Positions 37,450 through 48,045 of a stretch of 64,000 nucleotides of DNA are shown here, piece by piece. The notes under the pieces are model-generated. The model worked only from the letters and a program-made list of their open reading frames with translations, was not told the origin of the DNA and made no database searches. Location of the stretch: the NCBI GenBank assembly GCA_965153455.1, contig OZ234497.1, positions 620,001 to 684,000 of the forward strand, in the 5' to 3' direction. A program made the translations under genes and the position numbers. Source of the stretch: Sphagnum compactum. Lineage: Eukaryota > Bryophyta > Sphagnopsida > Sphagnales. Position 1 is the stretch's first letter. Each line of letters opens with the position of its first letter.

Positions 37450-38910
37450 TGACCCACTGACCTTTGGATCTGGGCACAGGAAAAATCTTGTTTGAGTGGT
37501 GAAAAATGTGGGAGTTTGGGGGCTTCCAAGAAATCTGATGGTCAAATCACCAACTTAGGTAGACCGGTTGGTGATCGAACACTTAAGCACTCAAGGCAGG
37601 CCAGATCCAAGGGGAGGGCTCTGTTGTTTCTGGTGTCCAAACAAAACTTGAACGCCTCCTCTTGGCGCATCTGATATATCAACAATTGTTGAAAACAGAT
37701 TAGAAATGAGAAAGTTATGGCCCCACAAAGGAAAGGGGGTCAAGAACTCAAAAAAACAAATTACCGAGCACTAAAAAATCAATTTCTGAACACCCAAAAT
37801 ATTCTTTGTATATTGTTCTGTTGTTATGAGAGTTCAAAGATGATTTGTAGAATTTCAGGTGGCATTCTTATAACACTTTAAATTGTTTAAAATGAACAAG
37901 AAATGAGAAAGTTAAAAGCTTTGAAAGTAGGAGGGGTCCAAAGAGAAATACATTTTGTGAGTTGGAAAGCTTTTTTTTTCCTTGCTATTTTTTCATTACT
38001 TCCTTTCATTTTGGACTTTAAAGATTATTTCTAAAGCTTGAGGTAGTGCTCTCAAAACATTTTAAATCATTCAAAATGAAGCATAAATGATGAAGCTTTA
38101 AGAAGTGATAGGTAATGATCGATAACGGGCAATTTTACCCTGCTCTTTTTTCTTTGCACTTCAAAGATGATTTTTAGAGCTTGAGGTAATGCTCCTATAA
38201 CATTTTAAATCACTCAAAATGAAACACATATGATGAAGATATAAATAAGTGTATGGTAATAAGCAGCCGATCGATGATGGGCCGATCTACGCTAGAGCAA
38301 GAACCCCATTAAAAGTTTTAAAATTAAAAAACACTGACCTGCTGATCTTAGGATCCGGGCACGTGCAGAATCTTCATCAAGACAGGGGAAAAACCAAAGT
38401 GGGCAGGGAAAAAAAACACCTAAAAGAAGAAGAAAACGAAAGAAAACTGACGCACATTCTGACCTTTGGATCTGGGCACGGGTAGAGCAACGGGGGGCTC
38501 GATCTGATGGTCAAATCTCCAACTACTACAGAAAGAAACCCAAGAAAAAAAGAGAGAGAAAGAAAAAGAAGAATGGACCCCCACTGACCTTTGGATCCGG
38601 GCATGTGCAGAATCTTTCTTCTAGACAGGAGAAAAAACAAAAGTGGGAAAAAAAAAAGCAAGCTTGGGCAGGTACGTAAACACCAAACCAGAACCAGGTC
38701 TGATTTTCAGAACTGCCCAAAACCCTAAGTTTATTTATTTATTTATTTTTTGAAAATTTGGGAATTTGGGGGCGGGGTGGGGGGAGGTCTGGTGGTCAAA
38801 TCTCCAACTAGAGCAAGAAAGAGACAAAAAAGAGAAAAAAAAGAAAAAGAAAAAGAACTTATCCACTGACCGTTGGATCCGGGCACGGGCAGAATATTGT
38901 TCAAGAGAGG
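37450..38910 (+). repeat. Five interspersed copies of a CTGACC..GGATCCGGGCACG block
   Basis: The block reads roughly CTGACCTTTGGATC(C/T)GGGCAC, then GGCAGAATCTT, and lies near 37458, 38336, 38459, 38584 and 38867. A second conserved piece, GGTCAAATCTCCAACT, accompanies it near 37541, 38507 and 38798. One copy (about 38359) contains CACGTG, a plant G-box core; the others have CATGTG, CACGGG or CACAGG there. The array ends about 1.6 kb before the start codon of the serine-rich protein gene and close to its probable leader. Confidence 0.75.
37830..38245 (+). repeat. Three diverged units of a 143-185 bp tandem repeat
   Basis: Each unit has AAAGATxATTT, then GAGCTTGAGGTA(G/A)TGCTC, then ACATTTTAAATCA and ATGAAG, starting near 37836, 38021 and 38164. 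The same sequence, inverted, is found at about 10.1-10.3 kb. Confidence 0.7.
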
Positions 38911-38949
38911 GCCTTCCCCAAAAGAAAATAAGTGGGGAAGAAGAGTGAA

Positions 38950-39115
38950 ACCCTAAAAGAAAGCAAAAGAAAGATTCTCTGCTAATGCAGCAGGTGCGGC
39001 AACAGTTGTTGTTTGTTTGCTGTTGCTGTTGTTGCCCGACGGACAGAGTCGGTGGGGGAGCGGGTGGGGCGCAGCAGGCAGACTTTCAGGCGTGATTCCA
39101 TGACGAGGGACGAGG

Positions 39116-39146
<31 letters not shown>

Positions 39147-40521
39147 GTTCACCACTGCAGTACACTAGCGTTTATGTCAGAAGCTTTTGGACCCGGTCTT
39201 GAGGGAAGTCTTGACAGAGATTGTCGTGCAAGCAGAGACGATGCTGTAAGGATGATGGCAAACCGGTGGTTGGTCGGTGGGAAGTTAGTGTGACTCGCGG
39301 CTTGCGTCGCTTAGTTTGTCACTGTGTGTTTTTCTTTGCTTCCTCCTCCCGCTCCTCATCGTCTTCCTTGTTGTTTTTCATCTCCAACAAGCTTTGCTTT
39401 AAGAGCCAGTCGGTTCATCAGTCCGTTCACAGGCAATTTGTAATCCCCCGTATCAGACATTGCTGCTGCTGCGGCTGACTCGCTCACCACTGTTTGTCTT
39501 TCGTTGGTTCTTCATACGATTGTTGGCTGTTGGCTCTCTCGGACCCCCCCCCCACCAGTCGAATGCCCCATGGAATTAGGGTTTGCGGATGGATACGACA
39601 GGCAATTGATTGAAACAAGTAAGAGCTTCTTCAAGAGTGATGGATGGATGGATACATAACCCTCATTTTTGTTGTTGTGTTGTTTCTTTGCATTCCGTTT
39701 TCTGGTATGTGTGTGGAGGTGGATGGATCATCTTCGGAATGTGAGGCTTCTTTTTGGGCTTGGATCTCCTCTTTTGTTTAGTGAGAGAGAGAGAGCGAGA
39801 GAGAGAGAGAGAGAGAGAGAGAGTGTGTGTGTGTTTTGGTGTTGAATTTCTTTCTCTTGTGTAAGTTTCTAAATGTTGAATTCAGTGCTTTGGTAGCTGC
39901 CACAGCATTGTCTTGCCATTGCACCGTCTTGTCAATTGCAGGCTTTTTGCCCTCTTTTTGGATCTGAAGAGTTTTTCTCCACATGTTTGATGGCTTGGAA
40001 TGTTGAGCATTCTATCTTGGAGTTTCTCTTAGTTTTGACTTCCCTTCAGACAGCATCCTACCCTTTTTTTCTCTCTCTCAATCTTCTGCTCTCCCTGCAT
40101 TTTCTGGGATCTGAGGACATGGTTTTGAACAGCTTTGTCTTTTCTTGTTGGAATTTCAATACTCATTCTCTTTTGAAGCAATGTGGCATTTGAAGCTATA
40201 TATGGTTCTCTTTCTATAAGTTGTGTAAGTCTTTTGGCACCTTGCTGCTCTGCACAGTGCTTTGAATGGATCAGATTCACTTCTTAAGCTTGTTGACACC
40301 CATAAAGGCAAAAGCAACAAGAGGACATTGGAGTAGTAGCACTAGTCTCAAAAGTGAGCACAAGTGAGGTGGAGTCTCTGGTGCAAGGTAGTTTGCAAGA
40401 TGGAGTGGATGGAGTGATTTGGATTTTGTGTTAGGAGAGAAGGGAGATGTTCTGAGTGTGCACTTGGGATGTCGGGATGACAGGGAGATGGTGAGGAGGA
40501 GTTAGAGACTGGAGTGTGGAG
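38950..40521 (+). promoter_or_regulatory. Promoter and 5' leader of the serine-rich protein gene
   Basis: Higher GC than the flanks, with GA microsatellites at 39118-39147 and 39781-39825, typical of plant core promoters and leaders. A donor GTAAGA at 39619 and an acceptor TTGCAG ending at 39941 could remove a 323-nt leader intron. Several upstream ATGs lie in the leader if it is transcribed as proposed. Inference from composition and splice consensus. Confidence 0.45.
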
Positions 40522-42306
40522 ATGGAGAAGGGAGATTGGAAGGGTGGGTGCAAGTGGCACCCAAGAAAACAAGGGGAAGGAGTGTGTGCATGGTGTCTGC
40601 GGGAGTCACTTATCAAGCTAGTGGCATCTCAGGGAGTAGAGGAAGACAACTCTTTTGATGCATTTGAAGAGAAGCTTGATTCAAAGAGGATAGCAAATGG
40701 TGGCAGAAGGAAAGAAGGTGAGAGTCACTTTCCTCTTGTGCATCTGCGGCGTTCAAAGTCAGCATGTGATGGGGAGGCCAAGAAAATATCATCACATGTG
40801 GGCGACAATCGCATGCCGTCAAAAATAACAAGGTATGGCGTGAAAGGATTACATGCTGTTAATTTTGAGGGAGGGAGGGGAGAACAAGAATCAGCAAGAG
40901 CTTCCAATGTGCAGAACTTTCACTATTCTTTCAGTGAGAGAAAACCAAACAGTCAGGCCCCAACTTCAAGTGCAAGAGCCAAAAGTTCATGGAGATCAGC
41001 AGTTTCCCACATCAGTGCTTTGAAGAATGCTTGGGGAATGTTCTGGAAATCAGAAAAGGCCAACAATAGTCCTTCTCCTTCTCATCTGAAGCCAGAGCAT
41101 GAAACAAGGGGAAAGCTTGCAGCTATCAATGGTGACCACCAGGGCATCTCTGCCCAGCAACCATCTGCAGTTGCTACTGACCCTAGTCGCTCTAAGCGAA
41201 CCTCTGTTGGCAGCAGGGTTAGCCCTTGGAGCAGCAGAGCATCTCTGTTAAGCCGAAAATCAGTGAGTGGTGTGAATTCAATCCAAAGAAATAGCAATAA
41301 GGAATCAAGAGCAGTTTCCATCCCTATTGCTTTTCAAGAATTTTCCCAAGAACATGATATTGAGCAAAGTCGAGGTATCAGTTTTGATACAACGGTTGTA
41401 GAGGAGAGTCCAAGAAGATCTGGGTTTGAAGGAGATCAATGTGTGGGTTATGGAAGGACTTTGGAAGGAAGTTGTCAAAATCATAATCACAACATTAGAT
41501 CTTGTTGTGCTCTTGATGCTAAGCAATCTCTCCCCCAATCCAGTAACAAGGCCTCCCCTTGGAGGTTGTTTTCTCTCTCTAGCCCACGAATGCCGGTGCA
41601 ATCTGATGACCCAATCTCAATGCCCAACATTTTCAAGACCCGCATCAGCCGTTCCATGTCTCTTCAAAAGCCACAGGTAGCTTCACCTCCACTTGATTCT
41701 AAGCAAGCAACTGGTAGCATTAAACCTAGCCCATGGTCCAAAACACTATCTAGATCCAGCAGCAAGTGGAGCCCCTTCTCTTCCAACTCCAAGATGAAGG
41801 ATGAGGCTGCTTGGTTTCCAGAGGAGAGTCCTGGGAGGCTTAAGTGTGTTCTCCACACACAGTCAGCATCATCTTCCCCATATACATCCAAAGCAGAAGC
41901 TGGGAAGCACAGTTCTAGGAGCAGTAAGACCAGCCCATGGTCCAGTAGCCTCTCACGACCAAGCAGCAAAGCGAGCCCTTTGATCCTGTCATCCAATGCA
42001 CAGGCCAGAGACCAGAGAGACAAGGTGTTGGAGGGTGAGGCACTGAGCTACAGATTGGAACCTGACAGGCAGATACATCAATTTTTGCAGTCAAGATCCA
42101 CCCACTTTCGACATGAGGAGCCAAATGGCTCAGGTGTGCCTGGGACAGGTGATGACGATGGTAGCACATTGAACCCATCTCTATTCCAGAAGTTGAGAAG
42201 GCCTACAGGAAGTGTTCAAAATGGTTTTGATTCTTCACCTCTGTACAAGAGGCACCGGTCCATAGCAGGGAGTGCGACAAAGGAATTGACAGGGGTTTGG
42301 AACTAA
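40522..42306 (+). CDS. Serine-rich protein with N-terminal CxxH...CxxC motif (OCTOPUS/DUF740-like), 594 aa
   Basis: A single uninterrupted exon. The ATG at 40522 is chosen because the zinc-like motif follows at once: C10-x2-H13-P-x7-C22-x2-C25 within KWHPRKQGEGVCAWCLRESL. Plant proteins of the OCTOPUS (DUF740) type and relatives share such a CxxHP...CxxCLRE start; OCTOPUS itself is a polarised plasma-membrane protein in phloem cells. The rest is basic, Ser/Arg-rich and probably disordered, with a recurring SPW(S/R) motif near 234, 345, 403 and 471 and an SPF variant near 417, each embedded in SRSSSK-like runs. An aromatic patch ALKNAWGMFWKSEK (about 165-180) could be a membrane- or partner-binding segment. 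It ends KELTGVWN. The family match is to the N-terminus only, so the function is inferred weakly. Confidence 0.8.
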   Translation: MEKGDWKGGCKWHPRKQGEGVCAWCLRESLIKLVASQGVEEDNSFDAFEEKLDSKRIANGGRRKEGESHFPLVHLRRSKSACDGEAKKISSHVGDNRMPSKITRYGVKGLHAVNFEGGRGEQESARASNVQNFHYSFSERKPNSQAPTSSARAKSSWRSAVSHISALKNAWGMFWKSEKANNSPSPSHLKPEHETRGKLAAINGDHQGISAQQPSAVATDPSRSKRTSVGSRVSPWSSRASLLSRKSVSGVNSIQRNSNKESRAVSIPIAFQEFSQEHDIEQSRGISFDTTVVEESPRRSGFEGDQCVGYGRTLEGSCQNHNHNIRSCCALDAKQSLPQSSNKASPWRLFSLSSPRMPVQSDDPISMPNIFKTRISRSMSLQKPQVASPPLDSKQATGSIKPSPWSKTLSRSSSKWSPFSSNSKMKDEAAWFPEESPGRLKCVLHTQSASSSPYTSKAEAGKHSSRSSKTSPWSSSLSRPSSKASPLILSSNAQARDQRDKVLEGEALSYRLEPDRQIHQFLQSRSTHFRHEEPNGSGVPGTGDDDGSTLNPSLFQKLRRPTGSVQNGFDSSPLYKRHRSIAGSATKELTGVWN

Positions 42307-45300
42307 ACTAAGCTTTTCTCCACAGGCCACTTAGGGTGCATGTAATATATGAGGAAGGGAAGTGCTCAGAGTGAAGGAAGGAGGTGGAGGATACAACCTT
42401 GATTCTGGAAGAGAGACCCGTCTGCAAATGAATTTCTGGGTGTGTTGTTGGAAGCTGTGGGACTTCCATTGAAGTCATTGGCCATTGCTGTACTAGTGAC
42501 GTTTCTACCCAACAAGCTTCTTGTAGGATAACATGGCAACTTGGAAGGATCCACACAATTTAAAGCTTCTTGTGGGGTGTACTGTCTGTTTATTACTCAG
42601 TATGCTTTGCAGGGATCCCAAGTTTGCCTGCAATCAAAGCAGCTTAGTGATGCCAACATAAAAGACTTGTTGGTCAACACTGAAAACAGCTGCAACAAAG
42701 AGAGAATTGAGGTTTTGAATAGAAACTATTGGGAATGGTATTCAGGGCGTGGAGGTGGCGTACATAAATTTCTTGAACTTGTAATCTTTGTTTCGCTGAA
42801 TGGTATAGAAATTTGAGAACCTTCCCTTGGTGTTGAAATGTCTCAGATAATACTCAACAGCTGCAGACTTTGCTTTTGGCTCTTGGATTCTTCTCTGAGC
42901 TGAAAGCTTCTTCTCAGAGCCCCCTCATTCTTAGGTAGGTGTTTTCTTCATGGATTTGCAACATCTTTTAGCTCCTCTAAAGCAACAAGTTCTCTGCTGG
43001 AGGCTTCTTTTGAATGGTTGCTCAGAATCATCAATCTGTTGGATCCATAATAATTTTAAATTGGTTTCCTTCAAGCTCTCTGCATTTTCACTTCTGAAAC
43101 TGATTTCTTCTGGGAGCAGAGCTGTGGAATTTGCAGTTCTGTTCCAGCCTGTGGTTGCATGATTGCTCTGGGAATCAATCCTTTTTTTGTGCTGTGATTG
43201 ATGATGTACATTTTGCGTTTCTGCCTGCCTGCCTGGCTGCAAGTGAGCAAGCAAGCAAATGTTACAGAGCTTTTTGAAACCATGAACTGTTGGAGCTTTG
43301 ATTGCATACTTTCTGCAAATAAAATTCTTTCTGATGATCAAAATACAGATTTCCTTTGTCTCTGCAGCAAACTTGCACGAGTTTTTGCGGTCAAGCTGGT
43401 GCATGCAGGTAACAGTGCCTTTCATGAGTGTGCTGACTCCTGAACATGTGTGTTAGAATTGACAGTTGCTGGGCCTTGTTGGAAGTTGCTTTCAATAATG
43501 ATCAACAAAGATTCTGGGAAGTGTTGTGTACGAAATGGCCACAGTAGAAATGTGAGCAGTGGCTCGCAAGATGTTTGGAGCGGAGCACAATCTGCTATCT
43601 ACTGCTACTTGTTCAAGAAGACCACCATGCTTGCACTTGAAATTCCTGATTTTGAACAGGGCATGGTGATACTGACTGCTGGCAGTGATCCATGTGCACT
43701 GATTCCTGATTAGTGAATTTTGTCAAATGCACTTAGTATGCTGCATCTTCTCTTAGACACTCTGTTGTATGCTCCTTGAGATCTGGAGATGTATCCTGAA
43801 TTGGTTCCTTGAGTCTTCTTGTCACTTTATCCTTTGCCTGGAGTTCAAATGCCTCCCTCAATGCTGAAGCATTCAGATCAGGAGCATACGAGTGACTCCA
43901 TTTGAGGGCATTCCAAAAACAATTAGTGAAGGATTAGAAACAAGTTAGGACAGTAAATTGTTCCATGTTTGTCAAGACTTGCAAGTGCAAAGATCAACAA
44001 ACATAAAGGCCAAACTGCTATGTACTGTGATGCATTTCTGTAGAGAAGGATTTTGTGGTTTGCTTCTTTCAGAGCCTTTGGTTTCCATGGAGACTTAAAA
44101 ATTCAAGTTTCTGTTGGATTCTGTTCACAGATTTTGTTCTTGCAAACATCTGACGCCCGTTCCAGCTTAGTTGTGCTCCATCTTTCCTTGCACGTCTGTA
44201 ATGGAAACAACTGTGAGTTGAACATCACTTGGTTGAAGTGATTTGGGGCATGTCACTCACTGTTTTGTGCATGATCCATATGGAATGTGCAGGGTGTGTT
44301 TGAGATTTCATCATCAGCCAAGGCTTTGTTCCCCCCTCTTGTGAGACTCATGTGTTGCAAAGAGATTTGCAACCCATGACTTGAGCAACAAGCCCTCCAT
44401 GTAAATTCATGGCTGGTCATATCCCAACAGGCCCTAGTTTTTCCCTCACTTTCTAACTCTCTGAAAGGAGAAAAAAGAGTCTTGAGGGTGATGAGACACC
44501 TAGCCACACTTGTGTAGCAGAATTTGGCAAACTTATTCTTCCTCCCACCCACCTCCGTGCCTGTGCACACCAATGAATCTAGCCAGAAATCCACTGATCA
44601 CCAAGTTGAGCAAAATGTGGATCATCTCCGCTGCAAATGATATTTTCAGTCCAACAAGTTTCAGTAATATCTTGTCAATTGCTTCCACAGACACAAAGTC
44701 ATTCTTGATTAAGACGCAAAATGACCACTTGTCCAGGATCAGCATCTTGTATCAATGCTGGTATTTCACCCAAGGAAATCATAGTAGGCAATTTAATGCC
44801 TGCATTGTGGGCAACAAAACTGCCACAAATAGCCTTTTGTGGTTAAGTCTGAGGGCACCCACCTTGCAAGTGGTTTTGCTTTCAACAACTACTAGGTTGC
44901 TCATGGTAGATGCTACCAACATTATTCAAGAAGTGTTCACATTTGAGAAAGAGTTGGTAATGCGGAAGTTGGTAGCCTGGATGGGCTTTTGTCCAATTTC
45001 TTTTTGAAATTGGACAAACACATATTGGTCAGGGAGTTGCAAATGCACACTTTGATGTAAGCAGCAGACCATGTCACCACTAACAGCATGAATGTGATCA
45101 GTTTATGTTTAGCAACTGCAGCATTGCATATTGTATTATGAATCGAGCTTTGTAAACTGAGTGTGTCCTGGAACCATCTTTGGTACTTATGTGAAAAGTC
45201 TGACACTTGTATACATTCATCCCTGCCACAGGTGTTTAGATTTCCATTCGTGAGTCATTGTTGAGGACAAAGCTGTGTCTGGGTTGTGGAGTTTGGACCT

Positions 45301-45600
45301 CAAGCAGGTATGAGCAGAGACACATGATACCATAGCTCTAATGATATCAGGTGTGAGATAACATGCTCAAAGCTTCATGCATATCATTTGTTTGAATCCA
45401 TGCAATATCTCCTTTGCTCAATATTTGTTTGATTGGTTTCTTCATATGCAAGCTTTAGGATGCATTCTACATGTGCTCCAAAATAGATCCTTGACAGACT
45501 GCAAAATAAATAAATGGTTTGATCCCTGTTAAGCTCCAGAACTTTGCAATGAATCTCACACAGACAATTTAATACTCACTCAAAACAAAAAACCATTTGC
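42307..45600. other. 3' flank of the serine-rich protein gene; possible untranslated or degenerate transcribed DNA
   Basis: About 3.3 kb of moderate GC without recognised repeats. The first kilobase probably includes the 3' UTR; AATAAA occurs at about 43319. Open frames at 43450-43713 and 44510-45007 show no domain. On the minus strand, 44530-45206 contains frames with hydrophobic segments broken by stops, which might be an old pseudogene, but I cannot name it. Confidence 0.4.
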
Positions 45601-45947
45601 AGGAGGGGATCTCATGATTCGGACAAAAAACACATTGCAAGCATTCAAATACAGAAGGAGAGGTACTACTGATGGGACTGATGATTGATTTTTTTATATT
45701 GCTCCAATCTGCTGCAAAAAACAACACCATAGTAAAACCCATCCAAACGGGTAGAGACAACAATAATTGCCATATCTGTGCTCCTCCAAGCTTCCTCAAA
45801 ATCAAGCATTATTGTTCCCCCCCAACAGCCCCCACCTCACATGCATTTCTTATTTTCTCATGATTTCTCAAGCATTCTCACTCTTACAGAAAAACACCAT
45901 AGCTATGGACCTGTCTAGTCTGTCTGTCACGGATTGTAAAGGATGGG

Positions 45948-46694
45948 TTAATGGGTCAAGTGAACTTTCCAGTGGAATACAAAATCAGGTGGATTTGGTG
46001 GACAATTCTCCACTGTAACATAGCCTTTTGCACCACGGAAACGACCAGTTCCACCCACCACAATCAGCTCATAAGGGGAGACAACTCCACCTACATTTCC
46101 AGAGAATGTGAGAGATCCAGGACCATATTCAGAGTCTGCATTGAAGGTGATCCTGCTTGAGAGCTGAAGACCTTCTTTTGCTTCTTTATCAGTAACATGT
46201 CCATAGCCTCTCTCTCTTCCCAAAAGCTTACTCTCTCTGCTTCCAGCTTCTCGTACCTCATTGTCAAAAACACATATGGATCCAAATCCCAGCTTGGTCA
46301 GATCTCCATTGCCAGTTCCTGCTGCGAGCAACAGAGTCCTTTCAGGTCCTCCTCGAATCTCATGCACATAAAACTCCAGTATTGTCTCTCTTGAGTTCTC
46401 AAATTTCTGCTCCAGAGCTTGGAATAACTCCTTCACTTCCAGTCCTATTCCTGCCATTACTGTCACTTTCCTTGCAGTTGAAGAAGCTCCCTGCTTTGTT
46501 GTTGTTGTCTTGTTCTTCTTCTGTGCTGATGAACTTAACCTCTGAAGTGGGTGTGAAGTCCAGGGAATTGCTGTACCCAAGATCTCTTTCTGTGTGCAAG
46601 CTTTGCACTGGCTGCTGCTGCTTCCAAGTCTTGGGAATGCAGCAGAAAATGTGGTTGTATGTGTTACAAGCCTTCCTGCCATGACATTCTCCAT
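45948..46694 (-). CDS. Dirigent-like protein, intronless, 248 aa
   Basis: Dirigent proteins are eight-stranded beta-barrel proteins that direct stereoselective coupling of phenoxy radicals in lignan and wall-phenolic synthesis. The domain runs from about 104 to the end: ILEFYVHEI, then FGSICVFDNEVRE, SKLLGRERGYGHVT, LTFSGN, ELIVVGGTGRFRGAKGY and FHWKVHLTH, matching the family's FG-, G-rich and VVGGTGxFRxARGY landmarks. I start at the ATG at 46694; a second in-frame ATG at 46682 would shorten it by four. The N-terminal 75 residues are Ser/Thr/Lys-rich (MENVMAGRLVTHTTTFSAAF), without the hydrophobic secretion signal usual for the family, so a plastid or cytosolic location is possible, or an upstream exon has been missed. 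The stop TAA is at 45948. No internal break. Confidence 0.88.
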   Translation of the reverse strand: MENVMAGRLVTHTTTFSAAFPRLGSSSSQCKACTQKEILGTAIPWTSHPLQRLSSSAQKKNKTTTTKQGASSTARKVTVMAGIGLEVKELFQALEQKFENSRETILEFYVHEIRGGPERTLLLAAGTGNGDLTKLGFGSICVFDNEVREAGSRESKLLGRERGYGHVTDKEAKEGLQLSSRITFNADSEYGPGSLTFSGNVGGVVSPYELIVVGGTGRFRGAKGYVTVENCPPNPPDFVFHWKVHLTH

Positions 46695-47100
46695 TAGATT
46701 GGCTCTTAGTTGAAACCACCACAAACAAGTCCAACCCCTGCAAACAAGACTCTCCAACCAACAACAGGGCGCCTAGAGATAAATTTCCTGGAAATCAATC
46801 CACCAGTTGTAGAAGTTAGGATCATCATCATCCACAGCAAAAATCTGCGAGTGAAGTACTGAACTGGACCTCATCATCATCAAGAGACAGACATACTTGA
46901 TGAACTCCATCTCATCATCATCAAGAGATATGCATGACATTGAGCAACAGAAACACAAAAACAAAAGAGACAAAGTCTGCAACTCTTTCCTGAACTTCAC
47001 AACATCTGCAACTTCTCAGCAAAACTGGAAGCATATGATGTGAAGCTAATCATCTTGAGCAACAACTGAGAGAGTGAAATCAACCAGAGCAGCTGCTGCA
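46695..47100 (-). promoter_or_regulatory. Dirigent 5' flank
   Basis: Contains a duplicated stretch with CATCATCATCAAGAGA (near 46872 and 46912). I see no convincing TATA box. The region should include the leader. Confidence 0.35.
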
Positions 47101-47109
47101 AAGCATCAT

Positions 47110-47575
47110 CCCCTTCAAAGTTACTAAACAAAATCCTTCAAGTTCAATGATACACTCCAAAGTTCATAACAAAATCCTTCAAAGCCCACAACAAAATCCT
47201 TCGAAGTTCAACTCTGTAATACTTCAAAGTTCACAACAAATCCTTCAAAGATCAAAGCTATAATACTTCAAAGTTCAAAGCAATATACTTCAAAGCTCAC
47301 AACAAAATCCTTCAAAGTTCAATGTAATACTTCAAAGTTCACAAAAGAATCCTTCAAAGATCAAAGCTAGAATACTTCAAAGTTCACAACAAAATCCTTC
47401 AAAGCTCAAAGCTATAATACTTCAAAGTTCACAACAAAATCCTTCAAAGCTCAAAGCTATAATACTTCAAAGTTCACAACAAAATCCTTCAAAGCTCAAA
47501 GCAATAATACTTCAAACAAAGTTCACAACAAAATCCTTCAAAGTTCAAAGTTTTACACTTCCTTCAAAGTTCAGA
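47110..47575. repeat. Minisatellite of CTTCAAAG units, 45-bp higher-order period
   Basis: The octamer CTTCAAAG occurs about 18 times in under 470 bases, alternating AATACTTCAAAGTTCACAAC and AAAATCCTTCAAAGCTCAAA half-units. The most regular part (47360-47520) repeats with a 45-bp period. It lies 0.4-0.9 kb upstream of the dirigent start codon. Confidence 0.9.
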
Positions 47576-47714
47576 TCAAGTACATACCGAAACAGAGAGT
47601 GAAGTGGTGGGAGAGGATGATGGGGGCGAGGTGGTACACAAGAGACTTAAAAGTAATAAGGTCACAAGTCACAATTCCCCAATTGGGGCCATTTTTTTTC
47701 CTCTCTACTTTATT

Positions 47715-48022
47715 GGCCTTGCCTACCAAGGCAAGGATATTGTGTTTGGATTGATTATAGAATATAGTAGCTTAGAGGATTTTGGCCCCTAGGTAATAAT
47801 AATAATAGGTTTATTTTTATATGAGGATTTTTGAAAGATGATGTTTTGGCTTGTGTTGAAACTTGAGATTAGTTATTATAGAGTTATGACATTTTGAAGG
47901 ATTTTGGTTTCTTTTAGAGAATTTTTTGAAGATTAGGTATATTTTTGCATGGTGAAATATTTGAGTTTCCATAATTCTCCGTCTCTTGCCTTAAGATACT
48001 TTTTAATGTAAATGGCGAGGCC
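47715..48022 (+). mobile_element. GGCCTTGCC element, copy 2 (308 bp)
   Basis: Begins GGCCTTGCC with an immediate palindrome CCTTGCCTACCAAGGCAAGG and ends GGC(G)AGGCC. Similarity to the other copies continues past the end into ACACACCCCCTTGTT (to about 48045), so the inverted 9-mers may be subterminal rather than the true ends. Non-coding. Confidence 0.88.
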
Positions 48023-48045
48023 ATAGTGCAACACACCCCCTTGTT

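Noticed and set aside
44510-45007. Plus-strand 165-codon open frame
   Set aside because: No recognisable domain, no supporting splice or promoter context, and the opposite strand also has open frames. Not enough to call a gene.
46695-46757. Upstream extension of the dirigent frame (21 more codons)
   Set aside because: It would need a TTG start; the first ATG is at 46694.
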